The notes below the pieces were generated by a model that had not been told where the DNA came from, made no database searches, and worked only from the letters and a program-made list of their open reading frames with translations. 64,000 nucleotides of DNA from Bacteroidales bacterium (GTDB lineage: Bacteria > Bacteroidota > Bacteroidia > Bacteroidales > VadinHA17): positions 434,001 to 498,000 of the forward strand of contig JADJLX010000003.1 of the NCBI GenBank assembly GCA_016709865.1, in the 5' to 3' direction. Positions 17,825-25,699 of the stretch are shown here, piece after piece. The first letter of the stretch is position 1, and every line of letters begins with the position of its first letter. Position numbers and translations under genes: made by a program.

Positions 17825-18847
17825 ATGGGCTTATTTTCATTTTTAACACAGGAGATTGCAATCGATCTTGGTACCGCAAACACAATCATTATTCACAATG
17901 ATAAAGTTGTTGTGGACGAACCATCGATAGTAGCAATTGATAAAAATACAGGGAAACTTATTGCGATCGGGGAACAGGCAAGGCAGATGCATGGGAAGAC
18001 TCACGAAAACATCAAGACAATCAGGCCATTACGCGATGGAGTGATAGCCGATTTTAATGCAGCTGAACTGATGATAAGGGGTATGATCAAAATGATCAAT
18101 AAAGGCCCCAGGCTCTTTTCTCCCTCACTGAAAATGGTTGTCTGTATACCCTCCGGAAGTACTGAGGTTGAAATCCGTGCTGTACGTGATTCTTCAGAGC
18201 ATGCCGGCGGTCGCGATGTTTACATGATCTATGAACCAATGGCTGCCGCAATAGGTATAGGACTCGATGTAGAGGCCCCTGAAGGCTGCATGGTTGTAGA
18301 TATCGGAGGTGGTACAACTGAGATAGCTGTAATTGCCCTGGGAGGTATTGTCTGCAATAAATCTATAAGAATTGCAGGGGATGGATTTACTGCTGATATT
18401 CAGGCATATATGCGTCATCAGCATAATATCAAAATCGGAGAGAGAACAGCTGAAGATATTAAAATAGGTGTAGGTGCTGCACTTCCTGATATTGACAATC
18501 CGCCTGCTGACTTTATAGTCCGTGGTCCTAATATCATGACTGCTCTTCCTATTGAAATTCCTATTTCTTACCAGGAGATAGCATACTGTCTTGATAAATC
18601 ATTATCCAAAGTTGAGGCTGCCTTATTAAGTGTTCTTGAGCAGACTCCGCCTGAGCTATATGCTGATATAGTTAACAAAGGTATTTATCTGGCCGGAGGC
18701 GGAGCATTGCTGAGAGGTCTTGATAAGAGACTGGCCGATAAGATAAATATAAACTTTAATGTTGTTGAAGATCCTTTGCATGCTGTTGCACGCGGAACAG
18801 GTGTTGCACTGAAGAATGTCGATAAGTTTCCGTTCCTGATGAGATAA
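17825..18847 (+). CDS. mreB: Rod shape-determining protein MreB
   Basis: A 340-residue bacterial actin. The phosphate-1 motif IAIDLGTANTIIIH follows an amphipathic N-terminus (MGLFSFLTQE) that would bind the membrane. The phosphate-2 motif is VVDIGGGTTEIAVIALGG, and the adenosine motif is GIYLAGGGALLRGLD near the C-terminus. MreB filaments guide lateral cell-wall synthesis with MreC, MreD, PBP2 and RodA, all encoded next in order here. Its presence and intact motifs suggest a rod-shaped cell. It probably shares a transcript with purH upstream and mreC downstream (12 bp gap). Confidence 0.97.
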   Translation: MGLFSFLTQEIAIDLGTANTIIIHNDKVVVDEPSIVAIDKNTGKLIAIGEQARQMHGKTHENIKTIRPLRDGVIADFNAAELMIRGMIKMINKGPRLFSPSLKMVVCIPSGSTEVEIRAVRDSSEHAGGRDVYMIYEPMAAAIGIGLDVEAPEGCMVVDIGGGTTEIAVIALGGIVCNKSIRIAGDGFTADIQAYMRHQHNIKIGERTAEDIKIGVGAALPDIDNPPADFIVRGPNIMTALPIEIPISYQEIAYCLDKSLSKVEAALLSVLEQTPPELYADIVNKGIYLAGGGALLRGLDKRLADKININFNVVEDPLHAVARGTGVALKNVDKFPFLMR

Positions 18848-18859
18848 TCTGCATGGTGA

Positions 18860-19681
18860 ATGAGGAATCTGCTGAATTTTCTGGCCAGATATAATAATCT
18901 GATCATCTTTCTGATTCTTGAAGGATTGTCGGTATATTTTCTTGCCACAAGGAACAGCTATCATAATACACGTGTTATGTTCGGGATCAGGGGATTGACT
19001 CATTCAGTTGAGATGAAGGTCAGCAATACCCGTGCATACCTGAATCTCAGGGATGTGAACCAGTCTCTTGCAGCAGAAAATATTGCACTTAAAAATAGTA
19101 TTGAGCGGCTTAGGAAAGCCGAGAACTCTCCATTCTTCTCAGTTTCAGATTCAGTTTATAAACAGCAGTACATTCACACTTCAGCTACTGTAATTGATAA
19201 TTCGATAAACAAGCAGAAGAACTTTTTTACTGTAAATAAAGGGAGGCAGCAGGGAGTCGCTGTTGATATGGCTGTCACATCTGGCGACGGGGTATCAGGT
19301 GTAATAGTGGGCTGCTCGGATAACTACTCCCTGGCTATGTCGGTACTGAATCTTGATTTCAGATTAAGTGCACGGCTTAAATCGAATGGTTATTATGGAT
19401 CACTTAACTGGGACGGGGTAAATTACCGCAAGGCTGTATTAAGTGAGATTCCCCAGCATGTGCCTGTTAATGTAGGCGATACTGTTGAGACGACAGGATA
19501 CTCGGCTATTTTTCCAGAAGGTATCATGGTAGGAACAGTAAGTGATTTTGAAAAGATGGGAGGAGACTTTTATAAGATAACAATCACTCTCGCAACTGAT
19601 TTTAAAAAATTACATTTTGTGGATATAATCGGCAACATGAAGAAGTCGGAGCAAATTGAACTTCAAAATTCATTTCAATGA
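18860..19681 (+). CDS. mreC: Rod shape-determining protein MreC
   Basis: A 273-residue bitopic membrane protein. One transmembrane helix (residues about 12-30, NNLIIFLILEGLSVYFLA) is followed by a coiled-coil region (about 50-85, NQSLAAENIALKNSIERL). Two periplasmic beta-barrel domains of the MreC type follow (VDMAVTSGDGVSGVIVG; VGDTVETTGYSAIFPEGI). MreC activates PBP2 and links MreB to the periplasmic synthases. The stop overlaps the mreD start by 4 bp (ATGA), indicating translational coupling. Confidence 0.93.
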   Translation: MRNLLNFLARYNNLIIFLILEGLSVYFLATRNSYHNTRVMFGIRGLTHSVEMKVSNTRAYLNLRDVNQSLAAENIALKNSIERLRKAENSPFFSVSDSVYKQQYIHTSATVIDNSINKQKNFFTVNKGRQQGVAVDMAVTSGDGVSGVIVGCSDNYSLAMSVLNLDFRLSARLKSNGYYGSLNWDGVNYRKAVLSEIPQHVPVNVGDTVETTGYSAIFPEGIMVGTVSDFEKMGGDFYKITITLATDFKKLHFVDIIGNMKKSEQIELQNSFQ

Positions 19682-20184
19682 TAAACTCAATCTTCAGATT
19701 CGGATTGATCTTTATCCTGCTGATCCTGCTGCAGGTTCTGTTATTTAATAATATACAGTTCAGCGGGTATGTAAATCCGTATATCTATCTGATGTTTATC
19801 ATGCTGCTGCCGGTTGAGATACCAGCCTGGCTGCTCCTTCTCCTGTCTTTTATAACAGGAGGAATAATTGACTACTTCTCAGGCTCGCCCGGGATGCACT
19901 CCTCTGCAACAGTGCTTGCAGGATTTGTCAGACCATATGTTCTGAGGCTTATTTCACCCCGTGACGGATATGAACCTAACTCAGATCCCTCAATGATTAT
20001 TTACGGTTTCAGATGGTTCCTGATCTATACAGTATTTATTGTTCTTGTACATCATACAGCTCTTTTTTACCTAGAGGTATTCAGGTTTACTGATTTCTTC
20101 AGGACATTAGGGAGAGTACTTTTAAGTTCCGCTTTTTCTATAACTTTCATACTCCTGTTTGAGTTCTACAGGAAAGGGAAGTAA
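19678..20184 (+). CDS. mreD: Rod shape-determining protein MreD
   Basis: A 168-residue integral membrane protein with about five hydrophobic helices, beginning at FRFGLIFILLILLQVLLF. The family signature region is VNPYIYLMFIMLLP. Identification rests on position between mreC and mrdA, size and hydropathy, since MreD is poorly conserved. It overlaps mreC by 4 bp, and the mrdA start follows 11 bp after its stop. Confidence 0.9.
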   Translation: MINSIFRFGLIFILLILLQVLLFNNIQFSGYVNPYIYLMFIMLLPVEIPAWLLLLLSFITGGIIDYFSGSPGMHSSATVLAGFVRPYVLRLISPRDGYEPNSDPSMIIYGFRWFLIYTVFIVLVHHTALFYLEVFRFTDFFRTLGRVLLSSAFSITFILLFEFYRKGK

Positions 20185-20195
20185 TTTTCAGAATC

Positions 20196-22037
20196 ATGAA
20201 AGATGCATTCATTAACAGGAAATATGTTATAATGGCACTTATGGTGCTGGCATCTCTTGCATTGATTATAAGGTTGTTTGTCATTCAGGTGGTAAAAGAC
20301 TCCTACAGGTTATCAGCCGATAATAATGTGCTCAGGTACGTAACACAGTATCCTGCCCGCGGATTGATCTACGACCGGAACGGAAAGGAGATTGTGACCA
20401 ATATGGCTGCATATGATCTTATGGTTGTTCCTGCCCAGACATCTAAAATAATTGACACAACAGGTTTCTGCAGTCTGCTGGGGATCTCAAATGATTTATT
20501 CCGCAGACAAATGAGAACCGCTGTTAATTACTCGAGAAAAGCACCTTCGGTTTTTCTTAAACAGATCTCAGATGAAACTTACGCCAGGTTTCAGGAAAAA
20601 ATGTTTCTGTATCCGGGCTTTTATGTACAGCCCAGGACATTAAGAAAATATTCATTGCCTGTAGCAGCTCATGTTCTTGGATATGTAAGTGAGGTGGATG
20701 ACGGAATAATCAGAAGGGAACCATATTATAAGCCTGGTGATTATATCGGCAAAACAGGAATTGAAGAGGCATATGAGAAGGAACTGCGCGGAAGACGTGG
20801 GGTGAAAATTTACCTGGTTGATGTCTTCAGCAGGATAAAAGGATCGTATGCAGAAGGGAAACTTGATACCCTGGCAGTTCAGGGATCAGATATAACATCT
20901 TCAATTGATATTGATCTGCAGGCATATGGTGAACTCCTGATGAAAAATAAGAGGGGGAGTATAGTTGCTATTGAACCTAAAACAGGAGAAGTTCTGGCAC
21001 TTGTATCCGCACCAAATTACGATCCTTCCCTACTGGTTGGGAGGGTCCGTTCTGAAAATTATGCAAAGCTTCTTGGCGACACTTTAGTAAAGCCATTGTT
21101 TAACAGGGCATTAATGGCATCATATCCTCCGGGATCAACATTTAAGCCCATTAACGGTTTAATTGGGCTGCAGGAAGGTGTTATTACCCCGGATACACAT
21201 TTCGGATGTGAAAACGGTTACCTCTTTGTCGGCTGCCATTCTCATTCTTCTCCTCTCGACCTTGAAGGAGCGGTAATGAATTCATGCAATTCATATTTCT
21301 GCCAGACTTTCAGAAGAGTTCTTGAAAACAATCGTTATAGTTCAATTTCAGAAGCCTTTAATAAATGGAAAAGCTATCTGACGGAATTCGGCTTTGGCGG
21401 CAAACTCGGGACTGATTTTGTAAACGAGCTTTCAGGATTCATTCCAACACCTGCCTACTATGACAGATATCATGGTGTTAACAGATGGAAAGCACTTACG
21501 GTTATATCAATGGCTATTGGCCAGGGAGAGGTTGGCACAACACCTCTGCAAATGGCAAACATGACAGCAGCAATTGCAAACAGGGGTTATTATTTTACTC
21601 CTCATATTGTAAAATATGTTGGGCCTGCCCAGACAATTGATCAGAAATTCACAACAAAGCATATTATCAGTATTGACACAGCTAATTTCGAGACTATTGT
21701 CCGCGGCATGGCATTAGCTGTTAATGGAGGTGCGGGAGCAACGGCAGGAGTGGCTGTACTTAAGGACATTATAGTTTGTGGCAAAACCGGAACAGCTCAG
21801 AATCCTCATGGTGACGATCATTCTGTATTTGTGGCATTTGCCCCAAAGGATGATCCGAAAATTGCAATAGCTGTATATGTAGAAAATGCAGGCTTCGGCT
21901 CTACATATGCTGCACCGGTAGCCAGCCTGATGATAGAGAAGTACATTAAAGGTGAGATTACAAATAAACTGCTTGAGCAGCGGATGCTGGAACTAAACCT
22001 TGAAGAAAAAATACTAAAAAGTGAAGCGCAGCATTAA
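20196..22037 (+). CDS. mrdA: Penicillin-binding protein 2 (elongasome transpeptidase)
   Basis: A 613-residue class B PBP that crosslinks peptidoglycan during elongation. It has one N-terminal membrane helix (residues about 9-28), then the PBP dimerisation domain (RGLIYDRNGKEIVTNMAAYD; YVSEVDDG). The transpeptidase domain has the three active-site motifs: SxxK as STFK in PPGSTFKPING, SxN as SCN in MNSCNSYF, and KTG in CGKTGTAQN. It lies between mreD and rodA; its last 17 bp overlap rodA, so the two are probably translated together and act as a glycosyltransferase-transpeptidase pair. Confidence 0.96.
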   Translation: MKDAFINRKYVIMALMVLASLALIIRLFVIQVVKDSYRLSADNNVLRYVTQYPARGLIYDRNGKEIVTNMAAYDLMVVPAQTSKIIDTTGFCSLLGISNDLFRRQMRTAVNYSRKAPSVFLKQISDETYARFQEKMFLYPGFYVQPRTLRKYSLPVAAHVLGYVSEVDDGIIRREPYYKPGDYIGKTGIEEAYEKELRGRRGVKIYLVDVFSRIKGSYAEGKLDTLAVQGSDITSSIDIDLQAYGELLMKNKRGSIVAIEPKTGEVLALVSAPNYDPSLLVGRVRSENYAKLLGDTLVKPLFNRALMASYPPGSTFKPINGLIGLQEGVITPDTHFGCENGYLFVGCHSHSSPLDLEGAVMNSCNSYFCQTFRRVLENNRYSSISEAFNKWKSYLTEFGFGGKLGTDFVNELSGFIPTPAYYDRYHGVNRWKALTVISMAIGQGEVGTTPLQMANMTAAIANRGYYFTPHIVKYVGPAQTIDQKFTTKHIISIDTANFETIVRGMALAVNGGAGATAGVAVLKDIIVCGKTGTAQNPHGDDHSVFVAFAPKDDPKIAIAVYVENAGFGSTYAAPVASLMIEKYIKGEITNKLLEQRMLELNLEEKILKSEAQH

Positions 22038-23445
22038 TCTTTGGAATGGTCTGGATAAGATCACAATACTTCTGTTCCTGGTTCTTGTGATACTGGGATG
22101 GTTTAATATTTATGCTGCCGTATATAATGAAGAGCGTTCGGGTATGCTTGACCTGACACAGCGTTACGGCAAACAGTTTATCTGGATAGCTGCAGCACTG
22201 GTGATTGCAATCTTTGTTGTAATTATCGATAACCGGTTTTACTTTTTTTTCTCGTGGTTCATCTATGGGGTTGTTATGATATTGCTTATTGCTGTCCTCA
22301 TATTCGGAGCAAAGATAAACGGTGCCCGTTCGTGGTTTGAATTTGGAAGCCTTACACTTCAGCCCTCAGAGTTTGCAAAGTTTGCTACGGCACTGGCTCT
22401 TGCCAGTTATCTAAATACCAGGCGGCAGGATCTTACAAAGTTTAATGATCTGATTCCGGCGGCAGGAATAATTATACTTCCGGCACTCCTTACAGCTCTA
22501 CAGCCTGATATGGGTTCGACGGTAATCTATTTTTCACTCTTTCTTGTTCTCTTCAGAGAGGGGATGAGTCCGTACATTTTTGTATCCGGATTACTTATGG
22601 TAATTCTATTCTTTCTCACATTATTGGTGAATAACCTATATCTGGCTATTGCCCTTATAATTATTGCTATTCTTCTGGTGTGGTTCGCTACCAGGAAGTG
22701 GAAAATCTGTTTAGCTGGAACAGGAATTTTTGTTTTTATTTCTGGAATCCTGTATCTGCTTGATCATTACCTGTTTAAAAGCATTGGTAATGAGACGATT
22801 ATTGTTATCTCCCTTATAGTTTCCGGACTATCAATAGCTTATTATATCTATAACAAAAAAGCGGGAGCGATACTGGTTATATACCTGTTTCTTCTCGGGA
22901 GTGTATTATTTATTAATTCTGTCGACTATACATTTAATAAAGTTTTACCTGAACACCAGAAAGACCGGATAAACATTATGCTGGGAATTAAATCGGATCC
23001 GCATGGTACGGGTTACAATGTAAATCAGTCTATAATATCGATTGGATCGGGCGGATTCAGAGGCAAGGGATTTCTGCAGGGAACACAGACCAAGTTCAAA
23101 TTTGTACCAAAGCAAAGTTCTGATTTTATATTTTGTACAATCGGTGAGGAGTGGGGATTTGTTGGATCAATTGTCGTTATTGGTTTGTATCTCTTTCTTT
23201 TTCTGCGGCTAATCTTTCTTGCTGAAAGGCAGCGAAGTGTTTTTTCGAGGATTTACGGATATGGTGTTGTATCAATTCTGTTTACACATGTCTTTATTAA
23301 TATAGGAATGGCTATTGGAATCGTCCCTGTGATAGGAATCCCGCTACCTTTCTTCAGTTACGGAGGCAGTTCCCTGTGGGGCTTTACAATACTCCTGTTT
23401 ATCTTTCTCAGGCTCGATGCCAGCCGTACGGAATATCTGGTATAA
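22021..23445 (+). CDS. rodA: RodA peptidoglycan polymerase (SEDS family)
   Basis: A 474-residue polytopic membrane protein of the SEDS family that polymerises lipid II into glycan strands and is partnered by PBP2. The C-terminal family signature IGIPLPFFSYGGSSL is present, preceded by NIGMAIGIVPV. The catalytic-aspartate region resembles QPDMGST (here LQPDMGSTVIYFS). It is about 100 residues longer than E. coli RodA because of extra helices between about 190 and 295. The start is GTG at 22021, inside the end of mrdA; no ATG precedes the first helix, so this start is likely. Its stop abuts that of the convergent acpH-like gene. Confidence 0.94.
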   Translation: MKRSINLWNGLDKITILLFLVLVILGWFNIYAAVYNEERSGMLDLTQRYGKQFIWIAAALVIAIFVVIIDNRFYFFFSWFIYGVVMILLIAVLIFGAKINGARSWFEFGSLTLQPSEFAKFATALALASYLNTRRQDLTKFNDLIPAAGIIILPALLTALQPDMGSTVIYFSLFLVLFREGMSPYIFVSGLLMVILFFLTLLVNNLYLAIALIIIAILLVWFATRKWKICLAGTGIFVFISGILYLLDHYLFKSIGNETIIVISLIVSGLSIAYYIYNKKAGAILVIYLFLLGSVLFINSVDYTFNKVLPEHQKDRINIMLGIKSDPHGTGYNVNQSIISIGSGGFRGKGFLQGTQTKFKFVPKQSSDFIFCTIGEEWGFVGSIVVIGLYLFLFLRLIFLAERQRSVFSRIYGYGVVSILFTHVFINIGMAIGIVPVIGIPLPFFSYGGSSLWGFTILLFIFLRLDASRTEYLV

Positions 23446-24057
23446 TCAGAATGGAATTGTGATGCGGTGGGAGATCTCTATCCCGAAATCCTTTTCAACA
23501 TAGTCAATTAACTGGGGAAAAAACTCCATAAAGTCATCCTGGAGAGAATAGTAATTCTTCTTAAGCGCCCTCATTGCAAAGGATGTTTCATTAGGTAGAG
23601 TGGAACGCTTGCTGAGTGTATTCAAAACATGGCGGATCCCACTTGTTGTCTGATAGGATTCAATCCAGTTATTAATTATAAAAAAAGGCATCATCTGCCT
23701 TACGTTTTCAGGCATTATTTCATAATTATTTACAAGAGCCCTGTAGAAGTTATATGTAACACTCTCCAAAGGTCTTCTAGAATATAAATCCCACTCCTTA
23801 CACAGAAAATGATCATATAGTATGTCGGTGATTACACCAGCATATTTATGATATTTCCTGGTAAAAAATATCTTGCTGCGGTGAACAACCGGATGCCTAT
23901 CTGTAAATCCGTCAATATGACGATGCAATATAATGCCTTTGCGTATGGGCTCAGGATACTTCAGATAGTCCTTCCCTTTTACATAATCACCTATGTAATT
24001 GCCAATGATTATTTTATCAGAATCACCGGAAAGATATATGTGCGCCAGCACGTTCAT
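23446..24057 (-). CDS. acpH: Acyl carrier protein phosphodiesterase (AcpH family)
   Basis: A 203-residue protein of the DUF479/AcpH family, related to HD-domain hydrolases. It removes the 4'-phosphopantetheine arm from holo-ACP. Features typical of the family are the start MNVLAHIYLSGDSDKIIIGNY, the segment GIILHRHIDGFTDRHPVV with paired histidines and aspartate, and ILYDHFLCKEWDLYS with the second His/Asp set. Length matches E. coli AcpH (193). It is convergent with rodA and touches it. Upstream lies the 253 bp gap shared with the divergent GTPase gene. Confidence 0.85.
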   Translation of the reverse strand: MNVLAHIYLSGDSDKIIIGNYIGDYVKGKDYLKYPEPIRKGIILHRHIDGFTDRHPVVHRSKIFFTRKYHKYAGVITDILYDHFLCKEWDLYSRRPLESVTYNFYRALVNNYEIMPENVRQMMPFFIINNWIESYQTTSGIRHVLNTLSKRSTLPNETSFAMRALKKNYYSLQDDFMEFFPQLIDYVEKDFGIEISHRITIPF

Positions 24058-24310
24058 AACATGACATAATAGTACAAAGAATTTGCCATATACCTAACCA
24101 TATAGAAAACATTTTCTTTAACATGTTTTTTGCACATGCCAAAACAGGTATTAAATTACTGTAAATCATGAAATTAAGGCAATAAATAGACGTTTTAAAA
24201 AATAAAACGAAATGCTCGGAATTTCAGTATGCAAATTATAAATTTGTTGAGTCATTACGAAATGAAAATTCTAACAATTCAGATAAATTTCTAAAAAACA
24301 AGGAGGATTT
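24058..24310. other. Divergent intergenic region (acpH / GTPase)
   Basis: A 253 bp AT-rich region without an ORF. On the plus strand TAAATTTG at 24239-24246 matches the -7 consensus TAnnTTTG about 65 bp before the GTPase start, but no -33 box is evident. AAGGAGG at 24300-24306 is a near-perfect Shine-Dalgarno sequence 4 nt before the ATG at 24311, unusual in this window. No RNA structure was recognised. Confidence 0.5.
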
Positions 24311-25663
24311 ATGACGAGGAAAAATGTCATTATAATTGGTGCTGCAGGGCGCGATTTCCATAATTTTAATACCTGCTACAGGGACAATGAGTATTATAAT
24401 GTGGTTGCTTTTACAGCAGCTCAGATACCTGATATTGACGGAAGAAAATATCCGAAGGAACTTGCAGGCAAATTATACCCTGCGGGGATTCCTATTTTTG
24501 CAGAGGAAAATCTTCCTGATCTCATAAAAAAATATAACGTAAGTGATTGTGTATTTTCATACTCCGATGTTACTTATCAGAAAGTGATGTCAGTGAGCGC
24601 AATTGTTAATGCTGCAGGAGCGAATTTTGTATTGCTCGGACCAGTTGATACAATGGTAAAAAGTACAAAACCGGTTATTGCTGTTGGTGCAGTTAGAACC
24701 GGATGCGGAAAAAGTCAGACATCGAGGAAAGTTATTGAACTCCTTATGGCAAAAGGATTGAAGGTGGTAGCGGTAAGGCACCCGATGCCATATGGCGATC
24801 TGAATGCTCAGAAAGTTCAGCGTTTTGCTGTTGTCAAAGATCTTGAGAAACACAAGTGTACTGTTGAGGAGATGGAGGAATATGAACCTCATGTTGTAAG
24901 AGGTAATGTCATATATGCAGGTGTTGATTATGAAGCAATTCTGCGTGCAGCTGAAAAAGATCCTTCAGGTTGTGATGTGGTGTTGTGGGATGGAGGAAAC
25001 AACGATTTCCCATTCTATAAGCCTGATCTTATGATTACAGTTGCTGATCCACATCGTGCAGGTCATGAATTAAAATATTATCCCGGCGAGGTTACCCTAC
25101 GAATCGCAGATGTTGTTGTAATAAACAAAATGGACAGTGCTTCGCCTGAAGCGATTCAGATTGTAAGAGAAAGCATTGAAAAAGTAAATCCAAAAGCAAT
25201 CGTTGTCGACGGAGCATCCCCAATCAAGGTGGATGATCCTTCCTTAATAAGAGGCAAACGGGTTCTGGTAGTCGAAGATGGTCCTACACTTACTCACGGC
25301 GAGATGAAAATAGGCGCAGGTGTTGTAGCCGCCCGGAAATTCGGTGCAGCCGAAATGGTTGATCCCCGTCCCTATACAGTCGGAAGACTGAGTGATACAT
25401 TCGCACAATATCCGAATATCGGAACTCTTCTTCCTGCTATGGGATATGGAAAACAGCAGCTGAAAGACCTTGAGACTACAATCAACAATACAGATTGTGA
25501 CAGTGTAATAATTGCCACACCTATCGACCTAAACAGGATTATTAAAATCAAGAAACCCAATACCAGGGTGTATTATGATCTTCAGGAGATTGGTGATCCA
25601 AACCTAACAGAGGTACTTGATGAGTTCATCAAAAAGCATAAGCTGAAAGGCGGTAAGAAATAA
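24311..25663 (+). CDS. GTPase resembling cyclic 2,3-diphosphoglycerate synthetase
   Basis: A 450-residue protein. The N-terminal Rossmann-like part (NVIIIGAAGRDFHNFN) is followed by a P-loop NTPase domain: GAVRTGCGKSQTSR at 126-139, RHPMPYGDL near 156-164, WDGGNNDFPF at 226-235, NKMD at 272-275. This matches, from memory, the family that includes archaeal cyclic 2,3-diphosphoglycerate synthetase and many bacterial proteins labelled only GTPase. In thermophilic methanogens the product is an osmolyte; whether this bacterial member makes it is unknown. The gene has a strong Shine-Dalgarno sequence (AAGGAGG) and is a single unit ending in a terminator. Confidence 0.75.
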   Translation: MTRKNVIIIGAAGRDFHNFNTCYRDNEYYNVVAFTAAQIPDIDGRKYPKELAGKLYPAGIPIFAEENLPDLIKKYNVSDCVFSYSDVTYQKVMSVSAIVNAAGANFVLLGPVDTMVKSTKPVIAVGAVRTGCGKSQTSRKVIELLMAKGLKVVAVRHPMPYGDLNAQKVQRFAVVKDLEKHKCTVEEMEEYEPHVVRGNVIYAGVDYEAILRAAEKDPSGCDVVLWDGGNNDFPFYKPDLMITVADPHRAGHELKYYPGEVTLRIADVVVINKMDSASPEAIQIVRESIEKVNPKAIVVDGASPIKVDDPSLIRGKRVLVVEDGPTLTHGEMKIGAGVVAARKFGAAEMVDPRPYTVGRLSDTFAQYPNIGTLLPAMGYGKQQLKDLETTINNTDCDSVIIATPIDLNRIIKIKKPNTRVYYDLQEIGDPNLTEVLDEFIKKHKLKGGKK

Positions 25664-25666
25664 AAC

Positions 25667-25694
25667 AAAAAAGGAGGTGAATGCCTCCTTTTTT
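25667..25694. terminator. Bidirectional rho-independent terminator
   Basis: AAAAAAGGAGG (25667-25677) pairs with CCTCCTTTTTT (25684-25694) around a 6-nt loop. The A-run and T-run flank the GC stem on both sides, so it can serve the GTPase gene on the plus strand and the GH3 gene ending at 25700 on the minus strand. Confidence 0.85.
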
Positions 25695-25699
25695 ATTTT

